Shown here one piece after another: positions 16,172 to 24,685 of a DNA stretch of 64,000 bases. The DNA is taken from assembly GCA_001723645.1 (NCBI GenBank), contig MDLC01000011.1, positions 16,908 through 80,907 on the forward strand, read 5' to 3'. Each line of letters opens with the position of its first letter. Within the stretch, counting starts at the first letter, position 1. Under the pieces are notes generated by a model. That model was given only the letters and a program-made list of their open reading frames with translations. It ran no database searches and had not been told where the DNA came from. This stretch comes from Candidatus Endobugula sertula (GTDB lineage Bacteria; Pseudomonadota; Gammaproteobacteria; Pseudomonadales; Cellvibrionaceae). Position numbers and translations under genes: made by a program.

Positions 16172-16928
16172 CAGTAACCTCTTGTAAAAAATTCTGTATC
16201 ACTGACGTGATCCGAAACGAAGGCATATGCAACAAATGCCCTGCTCCTTTAATCATTGTGACCTGGTGTTGTGAGTTAAGTAATGCGATCTTTCTCTCTA
16301 CTTCCGCAGGAACCAGCCGATCCTGTTCACCGAACAAATGTAAAGTGGGACAATCAATATGCTCTATATTCCGCTGATTATTGATACTAAATAACCAATC
16401 AAGTCCTATACACAATTTATCGAGTTCTTCGCCATCCAATGTCATCGCCTGGATATAACGACGTTGTTCTCGAATCAGCTCATCACCTTGCACAACCAAT
16501 CCCATAAAACGTTTTAGGGTTTTCTTTGCGTCCGTTTTAAACGCTTGATGGAATGATGCAAACGTTTGCTCTGGCACCGCTACAGGCCATTGCGCATCAG
16601 CAACAAATTGCAAATTAGTTGACAGAGTCACTAATGCAGAAACCCGATGAGAATATTGCGCGGCAAACGTGGTAGCCAACATTCCTCCCAAAGACCAACC
16701 ACAAAGAATACTTTTTTCCGGCAACTGTTGGCCAAGTTGCTCACACCATTGATTAACATTTTTTTCCTGATAATCACTCTCAATCACCACCACATCGGCC
16801 AGAATTTGTAAATCCTGCACTAGCGATTGCCACACTCGGCTATCCAGACCCCATCCATTTAATAACACAATAGGCACAGGTAGTACCGATGTAAAAGAGA
16901 TGCACGGAAACAGTATCTGTTGAATCAT
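16128..16928 (-). CDS. bioH: Pimeloyl-ACP methyl ester carboxylesterase
   Basis: An alpha/beta hydrolase that removes the methyl cap from pimeloyl-ACP methyl ester. The oxyanion segment LLNGWGLDSRVW, the nucleophile elbow GWSLGG and the catalytic-histidine region GAGHLLHM are visible; LFGEQDRLVP holds the acid-region Asp. Its start shares an ATGA with the bioF stop, and its 3' end overlaps bioC, so translation is coupled. Length 266 residues. Confidence 0.92.
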   Translation of the reverse strand: MIQQILFPCISFTSVLPVPIVLLNGWGLDSRVWQSLVQDLQILADVVVIESDYQEKNVNQWCEQLGQQLPEKSILCGWSLGGMLATTFAAQYSHRVSALVTLSTNLQFVADAQWPVAVPEQTFASFHQAFKTDAKKTLKRFMGLVVQGDELIREQRRYIQAMTLDGEELDKLCIGLDWLFSINNQRNIEHIDCPTLHLFGEQDRLVPAEVERKIALLNSQHQVTMIKGAGHLLHMPSFRITSVIQNFLQEVTDECRHVALTKKEYC

Positions 16929-18136
16929 GTCTCCCCCATACTAGACTTTAAATAGGTGGCAGGTATTGCGTTAGCAAGAGCATCTAACAATTTATCGATA
17001 TCGCTTTGGTCATGATGAACATTCAATGTAATACGTAAGCGGGCGGTTCCTTCAGGCACCGTGGGTGGCCGAATCGCTCCCACTAAAATGGATTGTTCTC
17101 GCAAGGTTGCGGCCACAGACATGACTAAAGCATCGTCACCCAGTAAGATAGGTTGTATCGGTGTCATCGGCTGTGATGGTAATAAGGGAATCAACGGTAA
17201 ACCAAGTTTTTTTGCTCCCTGACGAAAATAACGAATAACATCATTCAGTTTGTCTCGCCGCCAAGACTCTTCCTGCAATAATGTAAGTGTAGTAGAAGTA
17301 GCAGCAGCGACTGCGGGTGGTAACGCCGTAGTATAAATATAAGTTCTAGCAACTTGAATCAGGGTTTCAATCAGCGCATCAGACCCTGCCACAAAAGCAC
17401 CAAAGCTGCCAAAGGATTTACCAAGTGTTCCGACCAAAATAGGCAATTGTTCAACAGTTAACTTAAAGTGCTCTGCACAACCACCACCCTGCTTGCCTAA
17501 CACACCAAAGCCATGGGCATCATCTACCATCAATTGTGCCTGGTACTTAGAACATAATGCAGACAACTCAGGTAAAGGAGCTAAGTCGCCATCCATACTA
17601 AACACACCATCAACCACCACCAGCTTACGTTTTGCCTGGTCAGCAGATAATAAGCTTTCTAGCTGATGAAGATCGTTATGACGATAGCGCTTCACCGATG
17701 CTTGACTAAGTAAGCCTGCATCAATCAGCGAAGCATGATTTAAACGGTCTTCATATATGGTATCACCACGGCCAGTCAGCGCTGAAATGACACCTAGATT
17801 AGCCATATAACCCGTTGAGAACAACAATGCTCTCTCTCGATCGGTAAATGCTGCTAACGCTTTCTCTAGCCGATGGTGTATTTTACTATGTCCATACACT
17901 AAATGCGAGGCGCCACTGCCTACACCATACTGAGCAGCAACTTGTTGCATTGAGACAATAGAAGCTGGGTGATTGGCCAAACCTAGATAATCATTATTAC
18001 AAAATGCTAAGTAAGCCCGCTGATCTACGGTGACATTGACAGCCTGTGGCGTGGACATATTGTAACGCTGGCGATAACGGTTCTGAACCCGGCGAGCTTG
18101 CAAGTCCAAGCGCAGTTCTTCATCAAAGGAGGACAT
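16925..18136 (-). CDS. bioF: 8-amino-7-oxononanoate synthase
   Basis: A PLP enzyme condensing pimeloyl-ACP with L-alanine. NNDYLGLANHP, GSGASHLVYGHS, DDAHGFGVLG and the PLP lysine motif GTLGKSFGSFGAF are clear. At 403 residues it is slightly longer than E. coli BioF. A GAGG-type ribosome-binding site precedes the start. It follows bioB after an 87-bp gap that contains most of a strong hairpin. Confidence 0.95.
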   Translation of the reverse strand: MSSFDEELRLDLQARRVQNRYRQRYNMSTPQAVNVTVDQRAYLAFCNNDYLGLANHPASIVSMQQVAAQYGVGSGASHLVYGHSKIHHRLEKALAAFTDRERALLFSTGYMANLGVISALTGRGDTIYEDRLNHASLIDAGLLSQASVKRYRHNDLHQLESLLSADQAKRKLVVVDGVFSMDGDLAPLPELSALCSKYQAQLMVDDAHGFGVLGKQGGGCAEHFKLTVEQLPILVGTLGKSFGSFGAFVAGSDALIETLIQVARTYIYTTALPPAVAAATSTTLTLLQEESWRRDKLNDVIRYFRQGAKKLGLPLIPLLPSQPMTPIQPILLGDDALVMSVAATLREQSILVGAIRPPTVPEGTARLRITLNVHHDQSDIDKLLDALANAIPATYLKSSMGET

Positions 18137-18183
18137 TGGAAAAATTCACACCACCACTACACCCACTAAAGTTAGCTAGGGTC

Positions 18184-18229
18184 TGTTGATGTTTCATCTT
18201 CACCATTGCTGGAAGATGAAACATCAACA
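18184..18229. repeat. Strong hairpin between bioB and bioF
   Basis: TGTTGATGTTTCATCTTC (18184-18201) and its complement at 18212-18229 pair perfectly over 18 bp with a 10-base loop. An outer imperfect GCTAG/CTAGC extension lies on both sides. The hairpin includes the bioB stop codon (18224-18226). No T-run follows on the reverse strand, so an mRNA-processing or stability element or a small palindromic insertion is more likely than a terminator. Confidence 0.8.
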
Positions 18230-19330
18230 AACTCTAGCCTCATAAAATAAAGTGGAGGTCGGTAGGGTAGCAGCAGGTTCAAAAATTTCCACACTACTAT
18301 TACTCATCGTAGTGCAACCCTCTTCTACGGTAGAAGAGGGTTCAGGCTCGATTCCCAAACGCTTAAACAACTGTATATCCTGATTCGCTTCAGGGTTGGG
18401 TGTAGTCAATAATTTCTCACCATAGAAAACCGAGTTTGCCCCAGCCAGGAAAGCCAATGCCTGCATCTGCTCATTCATTGCTTCACGCCCTGCAGATAAG
18501 CGAACGTGAGAAGCTGGCATCAGGATACGGGTAACAGCAATGGTTCGAATAAAATCAAAAGGGTCTATGTCTTCCAGATCCTCAAGGGGAGTACCCTCTA
18601 CACGTACCAACTGATTAATCGGCACTGATTCAGGGTGGACAGGCATATTCGCCAATTGAGTGAGTAAACCCACCCGATCCTGCTCACTTTCCCCCATACC
18701 AACAATACCGCCACTACAGACCTTCATACCAGCATCACGCACATTTTGTAGGGTATTCAGACGATCTTCATAGGTGCGTGTAGTAATAATTTCACTGTAA
18801 TATTCCGGTGAAGTATCCAAGTTATGGTTATAATAATCCAGGCCAGCATCGGCCAATTCGGTCGACTGCTTTTTATCTAACATGCCCAATGTCATACAGG
18901 TTTCCAAACCCAACGCTTTAACCCCTTTGACCATAGCAACAACATAGGGCAAGTCGATGTCTTTGGGCGAGCGCCAGGCAGCCCCCATACAAAAACGTGT
19001 AGCCCCACTGACTTTAGCTGCCTTCGCTTCCTCGATCACCCTCTCTACTGCCATCAATTTTTCGCGTTCAAGTCCAGTATCATAACGAGCGCTTTGTGGA
19101 CAATATTTACAATCTTCCGGGCAGGCTCCCGTCTTAATTGAGCACAAAGTACTCACTTGAACTTGATTGGGATTAAAGTGTTGACGATGTACCGTCTGCG
19201 CCCGAAATACTAAATCGTTAAACGGCAGAGTAAATAAAGCGGACACTTCCCGGCGCTGCCAATCATGACGTATCCCTTCGCCTGGTTTTGCAGAAGAAGA
19301 TGGAGATGGAGATTCAACCGTCGAGAGCAT
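18224..19330 (-). CDS. bioB: Biotin synthase
   Basis: A radical-SAM sulfur insertion enzyme converting dethiobiotin to biotin. The CxxxCxxC cluster motif is in [39 protein letters not shown] and GGIVGMGES are family motifs. The ATG at 19330 is chosen: AGGA lies about 10 bases upstream. The longer frame's ATG at 19387 falls inside the predicted -10 element and adds an unconserved extension. The C-terminus is extended with an acidic/serine-rich tail. First gene of the operon. Confidence 0.94.
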   Translation of the reverse strand: MLSTVESPSPSSSAKPGEGIRHDWQRREVSALFTLPFNDLVFRAQTVHRQHFNPNQVQVSTLCSIKTGACPEDCKYCPQSARYDTGLEREKLMAVERVIEEAKAAKVSGATRFCMGAAWRSPKDIDLPYVVAMVKGVKALGLETCMTLGMLDKKQSTELADAGLDYYNHNLDTSPEYYSEIITTRTYEDRLNTLQNVRDAGMKVCSGGIVGMGESEQDRVGLLTQLANMPVHPESVPINQLVRVEGTPLEDLEDIDPFDFIRTIAVTRILMPASHVRLSAGREAMNEQMQALAFLAGANSVFYGEKLLTTPNPEANQDIQLFKRLGIEPEPSSTVEEGCTTMSNSSVEIFEPAATLPTSTLFYEARVC

Positions 19331-19386
19331 GGGTAATCCTGCAGTGTGATCGTGACATTCTCTATAGAGTTCTTTGTTACATAGCA

Positions 19387-19414
19387 ATCATAATGCCTGA
19401 TTTAGCGGTGTCAA
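19387..19414 (-). promoter_or_regulatory. Sigma70 promoter of the biotin operon
   Basis: On the reverse strand, TTGACA (19414-19409) and TATGAT (19392-19387) are separated by 16 bases, a near-consensus promoter giving a leader of about 50 nt to the bioB ATG at 19330. A BirA operator would be expected to overlap it; GGGTTGACA resembles only one half-site and I could not confirm a full one. Confidence 0.65.
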
Positions 19415-19843
19415 CCCACTACTAGCTTCGTCAGGTAAGACTGGAAGACATACGCTCAATAAGGAGGAGAGTAGCGCCATAACATCTTGATAATGAAGCA
19501 CAACCCAGCTAAACAACGACAGAATGTCACGTTTAGGTGCCATGTCATCTTCGGCCTACGCTTCGTATGATGTTCTTGTTCAGAAGCAATGTTATAATGG
19601 GTGTATCTAAATTTAAACTATGTGGGCGAGGGTCTGTTAACACTTTTTACAGTAGCAGCCATAGGAGAATCACTTCAGAGGACACCCTACAGTCATTGAT
19701 TCATTAAATACCAATTACAATAAGATGGTTTAGCCATACTACGGCTGGAGCTGAGATTGCGCTGTGCTTCATACTGACACCTAACCACAAGGTTGACATG
19801 CCGTACACAAAGACAGACGCTTCAAACGTATGCGGAGAGAATC

Positions 19844-19981
19844 ATGACAAGGTTTAATGTCACAAAAACTCGTTCGAAACTTTACAACTTGATTGATGAG
19901 GCAATGCAAACTCATCCACCTATTGTTATTAACGTCCACTTGCTGTGGACGTTACCTGTCACAGGAGTACTGAGACATTAA
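19844..19981 (+). pseudogene. Truncated Phd/YefM-type antitoxin remnant
   Basis: From an ATG at 19844 with GGAGA upstream, the frame reads MTRFNVTKTRSKLYNLIDEA then MQTHPPIVI. This is the N-terminal DNA-binding half of a Phd/YefM antitoxin (pattern V(T/S)EAR..LY.LIDE....PI.IT). It then departs into unrelated sequence and stops after 45 residues instead of about 80. The departure point lies just before a perfect hairpin at 19931-19953. No toxin gene follows. It looks like a relic of a lost toxin-antitoxin pair. Confidence 0.6.
19931..19953. repeat. 9-bp perfect inverted repeat
   Basis: AACGTCCAC (19931-19939) and GTGGACGTT (19945-19953) with a 5-base loop, located where antitoxin homology ends. 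It may mark the scar of a deletion or insertion. Confidence 0.6.
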
Positions 19982-20012
19982 ATATCTATGGATAACAATA
20001 TTTTCCACCGTT

Positions 20013-20573
20013 TTGATTTGGTCTGGCATTAATCCTAAAGATCAATTCACTTGGTTTCTTGAGGTGGTTCCCACGATAATCGGTAGTATACTGCTACTAG
20101 TCACCTATCATTCCTTTAGGCTTACTCCAATTCTCTATGGATTCATATTATTACACTGCATAGTGTTAATGGTTGGTGGCCACTACACATACGCTGAGGT
20201 TCCACTATTCGATGAATTATTTGGTGCAGCAAGAAATAACTATGATAAAGTTGGTCACTTCTTCCAAGGCTTTGTTCCCGCGTTATTGGCTCGAGAAATA
20301 CCCATTCGAAAACATGTCGTCAATGGTAGTATTTGGCAAACATTTATTATCGTCTCTATATGCTTAGCTTTCAGCGCATTTTATGAGCTAATGGAATGGG
20401 GAATCGCTTTAGTTATAGGCGAGGACGCAGAGGCTTTCTTGGGTACCCAAGGTTATGTATGGGATACACAATCTGATATGGGTTTTGCTTTACTAGGAGC
20501 ATTCTGTGCAGTGCTTATTTTACCAATCATCCACAATAAGCAGTTGAGAAAGGTAACACATCAGACCACTTAA
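20013..20573 (+). CDS. DUF2238 inner-membrane protein (YjdF-like)
   Basis: A 186-residue membrane protein with about five hydrophobic segments. WSGINPKDQFTWFLEVVP, NNYDKVGHFFQGFVPALLAREI, AFYELMEWGIALVIG and AFLGTQGYVWDTQSDMGFAL are the DUF2238 family motifs, as in E. coli YjdF; function unknown. The start is doubtful. In this frame only a TTG at 20013 is available just before WSGIN, while an ATG at 19988 (MDNNIFHRFDL) is in a different frame, so the 5' end may be damaged by an indel near 20010-20025. Confidence 0.75.
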   Translation: MIWSGINPKDQFTWFLEVVPTIIGSILLLVTYHSFRLTPILYGFILLHCIVLMVGGHYTYAEVPLFDELFGAARNNYDKVGHFFQGFVPALLAREIPIRKHVVNGSIWQTFIIVSICLAFSAFYELMEWGIALVIGEDAEAFLGTQGYVWDTQSDMGFALLGAFCAVLILPIIHNKQLRKVTHQTT

Positions 20574-20901
20574 TAGTTTAAATGATCTTTTTGAATTAAC
20601 CGACAACCCCATCAAAGAGCTTTACTGATTCAGGAAGCGAAGCCCATTGTTGAAAATCATCTTATACTGAAATCACGGCGTTCTGATCACACTTATTTCA
20701 TACGGGAAAAGACTCTCGGTAGGCTTTGTTCAGTTGTTCGTGTAGAATGGCCGCCCAGCAAAACATAGACAGTATTTGGGTTATGTTTGCTGTGGTGCTC
20801 TCACTGAGTTTCTTTTTGGTGGAGGGTAGGCGTAAAGTCAGTACCCAAATACGTTTATTTTCCTCCCCATCTGGTATTAACTAACTTTTAGGTATTCACT
20901 C
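20574..20901. other. glyA leader region with long-range inverted repeat
   Basis: GTATTTGGGT (20772-20781) and ACCCAAATAC (20843-20852) are perfectly complementary 10-mers enclosing 61 bases, ending about 50 bp before the glyA ATG. This would form a large structured leader on the glyA mRNA. It does not match a riboswitch class I recognise (the glycine and THF consensus elements were not seen). The rest of the 328 bp shows no gene. Confidence 0.45.
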
Positions 20902-22164
20902 ATGTTTGATAAATCGCAAACTATTGAAAATTTTGACCCTGAGTTGTGGGCATCCATCAAAGCAGAAGAAAGACGTCAAGAGGAGCATATCGAGCTGATT
21001 GCTTCAGAAAACTACACTAGCCCAATGGTTATGATGGCTCAGGGGAGTATGCTGACCAATAAATATGCGGAAGGGTACCCCAATAAGCGTTATTACGGCG
21101 GTTGTGAATATGTTGATCAGGCCGAAACCCTGGCAATTGAGCGGGCCAAAGAGTTATTTGGTGCCGATTATGCCAATGTACAGCCTCATTCAGGCTCTTC
21201 AGCAAACTCAGCGGTATTCCAGGCTTTATGCGAACCTAATGATACGGTATTAGGTTTTAGCCTTGCCCACGGCGGGCACCTCACTCACGGTGCCCCAGTG
21301 AACTTTTCCGGCAAAATATATAATGCCGTTCAATATGGCCTAAATCCTGAAACAGGTGAAGTAGATTATGATGAGGTAGAACGTTTAGCCATAGCACATA
21401 AACCGCGTATAATCATTGCGGGTTTTTCGGCTTATTCTCAAGTCATGAACTGGCAACGTTTCCGTGATATCTCTGACAAAGTAGGTGCTTACCTGTTTGT
21501 CGATATGGCTCATGTAGCAGGCTTGGTGGCAGCGGGGGTTTACCCTAACCCGGTACCAATTGCAGATGTGACGACATCGACCACCCACAAAACACTACGT
21601 GGACCTCGCGGTGGTATTATCCTGGCCAGAGCAAATGAAAAAATAGAGAAAAAACTTAACTCAGCCGTATTCCCTGGTGGGCAAGGCGGGCCTTTGATGC
21701 ATGCCATTGCCGCCAAAGCGATTAGCTTTAAAGAAGCAATGAGTGATGAATTTAAAGCCTATCAAAAACAGGTTGTCGTCAATGCGAAAACAATGGCAAG
21801 AACATTTATTGAACGTGGTTTTAAGATTGTATCTAATGGCACCGAAAATCACTTGATGCTCGTTGATATGATTGGTAAAGCCTATTCAGGTAAAGACGCT
21901 GATACTGCATTGGGCACCGCGAATATTACGGTGAACAAAAACTCGGTCCCTAATGATCCTCGTTCACCTTTTGTGACTTCCGGTTTACGTGTTGGTACAC
22001 CAGCCGTAACCACTCGTGGTTTTGGTGAAGCGCAAATCGTTGAACTGACCCATTGGATGTGTGATGTGTTGGAGTCATTGGAGAATGGTAACTCCGAGCA
22101 AGTGATTGCTGAGGTTAAAGAGAAAGTACTAGCAGTCTGTAAGGAATATCCCGTTTACGGATAA
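20902..22164 (+). CDS. glyA: Serine hydroxymethyltransferase
   Basis: A PLP enzyme interconverting serine/THF and glycine/methylene-THF, the main one-carbon source. [48 protein letters not shown] and the PLP lysine motif [15 protein letters not shown] are visible. At 420 residues it is full length. It heads a run with nrdR and the riboflavin genes, the common order in pseudomonads and relatives. Confidence 0.97.
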   Translation: MFDKSQTIENFDPELWASIKAEERRQEEHIELIASENYTSPMVMMAQGSMLTNKYAEGYPNKRYYGGCEYVDQAETLAIERAKELFGADYANVQPHSGSSANSAVFQALCEPNDTVLGFSLAHGGHLTHGAPVNFSGKIYNAVQYGLNPETGEVDYDEVERLAIAHKPRIIIAGFSAYSQVMNWQRFRDISDKVGAYLFVDMAHVAGLVAAGVYPNPVPIADVTTSTTHKTLRGPRGGIILARANEKIEKKLNSAVFPGGQGGPLMHAIAAKAISFKEAMSDEFKAYQKQVVVNAKTMARTFIERGFKIVSNGTENHLMLVDMIGKAYSGKDADTALGTANITVNKNSVPNDPRSPFVTSGLRVGTPAVTTRGFGEAQIVELTHWMCDVLESLENGNSEQVIAEVKEKVLAVCKEYPVYG

Positions 22165-22314
22165 TATGACATTGACACTTAGCAATACGTAAGTACCTAG
22201 TCAAGCACTCCTCTCACTTTATCATTGGCCAAATAATATTGGGCAAAGTCTGTAAATGAGCGATCAGTCTAGCCATTGTGCTACTATAGTGCGCTTTTTA
22301 GAGAGGTCTTGCTT

Positions 22315-22782
22315 ATGCACTGCCCTTTTTGTAGTGTTGATGACACAAAGGTGATTGATTCCCGCCTAGTTGCGGACGGGAACCAAATTCGCCGCCGTCG
22401 TGAATGCATGGCTTGCCACGAGCGCTTTACTACTTATGAACTCGCTGAGTTACTAATGCCCCGTGTTATCAAGCAAGATGGCTCTCGTGAGTCCTTCGAT
22501 GAAAATAAACTGCGTGCAGGCCTGCATAGAGCCCTAGAAAAACGTTCTGTCAATGTTGAGTCTATCGAGTTATTAATCAATCATATTAAACACTTTTTAC
22601 AGTGTACCGGGGAGCGGGAGGTCGCTGCCTTGGTCATTGGAGAGAAAGTGATGGAGCAGCTGGCGAAGCTGGATGAAGTCGCTTATGTGCGCTTTGCTTC
22701 GGTTTACCGTCGCTTTAAGGATATCAGTGAATTTCGTGAAGAACTGGATCGGTTAGAAAAACACCTGATTGATCCCACATAG
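22315..22782 (+). CDS. nrdR: Transcriptional repressor NrdR
   Basis: A zinc-ribbon/ATP-cone repressor of ribonucleotide reductase genes. [18 protein letters not shown] begins the zinc ribbon, completed by [17 protein letters not shown]; the ATP-cone follows ([20 protein letters not shown]). The ATG at 22315 is chosen since the protein family starts MHCPFC and GAGAGG precedes it; an earlier ATG at 22276 is spurious. 155 residues. Only 15 bp from ribD. Confidence 0.96.
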   Translation: MHCPFCSVDDTKVIDSRLVADGNQIRRRRECMACHERFTTYELAELLMPRVIKQDGSRESFDENKLRAGLHRALEKRSVNVESIELLINHIKHFLQCTGEREVAALVIGEKVMEQLAKLDEVAYVRFASVYRRFKDISEFREELDRLEKHLIDPT

Positions 22783-22797
22783 GCTTGTGAGACGTTT

Positions 22798-23940
22798 ATG
22801 TTTTCAAGTGATGATCAACACTTTATGTTACATGCTGTGCAGCTTGCAGAGCGAGGCCGCTTCACCACTCGCCCCAACCCGAGGGTCGGTTGTGTCATTG
22901 TTAAAAATGGAGGTATTCTTGCGGAAGGTTGGCATTATCGCGCTGGCGAACCCCATGCAGAGGTACAGGCGCTTAAGTCACTTGATCAAGAAGCGACTGC
23001 AGGAGCAACTGTTTATGTCACACTGGAACCCTGCTCCCACCATGGGAAAACGGGACCTTGTGTTCAAGCCCTAATCGACGCAGGTGTCAGCCGGGTAATC
23101 TATGGTATGAGGGATCCTAATCCTTTAGTTGGGGGAAAGGGTTTAACCATGCTAGAGGCTGCAGGTATTGTTACTGATGGCCCTTTACTGGAAGCCCAGA
23201 CTAAAGCACTCAATGTGGGTTTTATTTCTCGTATGCAGCGGCAGCGTCCCTGGGTACGCTGTAAACTGGCTGCCAGCATTGATGGTGGAACGGCCATGGC
23301 GAATGGTGAAAGCCAGTGGATTACCGGAACCGCTGCCAGAAGTGATGTACAGCGCTGGCGTGCACAAAGTTGTGCCTTGGTGACGGGAATAGGCTCCATT
23401 GAACAGGATAATAGTCGATTAACCCTGCGTAAAGATGAATTGCCGCTTGACAATGTGGATGATGTGATCAAGCTTGCGCCATTGCGGGTTGTATTGGATA
23501 CTCGATTACGGATATCCCCTGATGCTGCTATTTTCGCAGGAGAGGGAAAAGTGTTGGTGTTTGTCGGCAAGGAGGCCCCTGAGGCTAATGAGAAAAGGCT
23601 GCTCAAGCAGTGGCCTGATAAGGTCCTAGTTGAACGTGTGGATACTTGCAAGGAACGTTTGGATTTAGCTGCAGTATTAGAAATATTGGCCAATCATTAT
23701 CAATGTAATGAGATATTGCTTGAGGCGGGGGCAACACTGTCAGGCAGTTTCTTACGAGCGGGCCTTTTGGATGAAGTGATCATTTATCAAGCGCCTATAC
23801 TGCTGGGTAGTTGTGCCCGCCCATTATTTGATTTGCCCCTTGATACAATGAGTGACAAGGTATCTCTACAGATGACAGACCAACGTGCCATAGGCCATGA
23901 CTGGCGATGGGTCGCCAATGTTATGACGCGGTCTTGGTGA
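22798..23940 (+). CDS. ribD: Riboflavin biosynthesis deaminase/reductase
   Basis: A bifunctional enzyme: the N-terminal pyrimidine deaminase has zinc motifs GEPHAEVQAL and TLEPCSHHGKTGPC (His, Cys, Cys), and the C-terminal NADPH reductase starts near RPWVRCKLAASIDGGTAM and continues to SQWITGTAARSDVQRWRA and ILLEAGATLSGSFL. 380 residues, normal. First gene of the rib cluster, followed by ribE. Confidence 0.96.
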   Translation: MFSSDDQHFMLHAVQLAERGRFTTRPNPRVGCVIVKNGGILAEGWHYRAGEPHAEVQALKSLDQEATAGATVYVTLEPCSHHGKTGPCVQALIDAGVSRVIYGMRDPNPLVGGKGLTMLEAAGIVTDGPLLEAQTKALNVGFISRMQRQRPWVRCKLAASIDGGTAMANGESQWITGTAARSDVQRWRAQSCALVTGIGSIEQDNSRLTLRKDELPLDNVDDVIKLAPLRVVLDTRLRISPDAAIFAGEGKVLVFVGKEAPEANEKRLLKQWPDKVLVERVDTCKERLDLAAVLEILANHYQCNEILLEAGATLSGSFLRAGLLDEVIIYQAPILLGSCARPLFDLPLDTMSDKVSLQMTDQRAIGHDWRWVANVMTRSW

Positions 23941-23971
23941 TATGGTTGGACAGTAAGAGGAACAAAACATT

Positions 23972-24622
23972 ATGTTTACCGGTATTATTGAAGCGGTTGG
24001 TCAGGTGTTAACAATAGAGCCTAGAGGGGGTGATGTACGGCTGCATATAGGCACTGTTGGTAAAGATGTTGGACATTTGCCGATGGACGGTATACAGCTG
24101 GGAGATTCGATTGCAACAAATGGCGTTTGTTTAACCGTAATAGAAAAAAGTGCACAAGGTTATTGGACAGATGTATCGGTGGAGACTCTGGATTTAACTA
24201 CCATTCGGTATTGGGAAGTAGGCACTCCTGTGAATGTGGAGTATGCTCTAACACCTGCAAGTCGACTTGGAGGCCATATTGTGAGTGGCCATGTTGACGG
24301 AGTAGGAGAAGTATTGAGTCGTCATCCGGATGCTCGTTCCGAACGCTTTATGATGCGTGCTCCCTCTGAAATAGCCAAGTATATTGCACATAAGGGGTCG
24401 ATTACAGTGGACGGCACCAGCTTGACAGTGAATAGTGTGGATGGCTGTGATTTTGATGTCAATATTCTGCCTTATACCATAACCCACACAGTGATAGGCG
24501 GCTATGAGTCGGGGACAAAGATTAATTTGGAAGTGGATGTTATTGCTCGCTATCTTGAACGTCTGCTTTTAGGCGATCAGGCAGCGGCTAAACAACAGAC
24601 TCTAATAGCGAGTAAAGAATAG
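23972..24622 (+). CDS. ribE: Riboflavin synthase alpha chain
   Basis: Dismutates two lumazines to riboflavin. It has two similar lumazine-binding barrels: the first starts MFTGIIEAVGQVL and includes GVCLTV; the second contains GHIVSGHVDGVGEV and DGTSLTVNSVDG. Length 216 residues. AGAGGAAC precedes the start. Confidence 0.95.
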   Translation: MFTGIIEAVGQVLTIEPRGGDVRLHIGTVGKDVGHLPMDGIQLGDSIATNGVCLTVIEKSAQGYWTDVSVETLDLTTIRYWEVGTPVNVEYALTPASRLGGHIVSGHVDGVGEVLSRHPDARSERFMMRAPSEIAKYIAHKGSITVDGTSLTVNSVDGCDFDVNILPYTITHTVIGGYESGTKINLEVDVIARYLERLLLGDQAAAKQQTLIASKE

Positions 24623-24685
24623 AATAAGTCGTGGCAAGTCACTATATTTATTTTTTTATCAGGAATCGTTTAATCAAATAGCATT

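Noticed and set aside
19391..19545. Reverse 51-codon open frame just upstream of bioB (MAPKRDILSLFSW...)
   Set aside because: No recognised family, poor start signal, and it overlaps the predicted bioB promoter.
20574..20901. Glycine or THF riboswitch before glyA
   Set aside because: The characteristic conserved cores are not visible; only an unassigned inverted repeat is reported.
22769..23693. Several ORFs on both strands across ribD
   Set aside because: Out-of-frame shadows of ribD, which has clear catalytic motifs.
24623..24685. FMN riboswitch before ribBA
   Set aside because: The spacer is only 63 bp and lacks the conserved RFN core.
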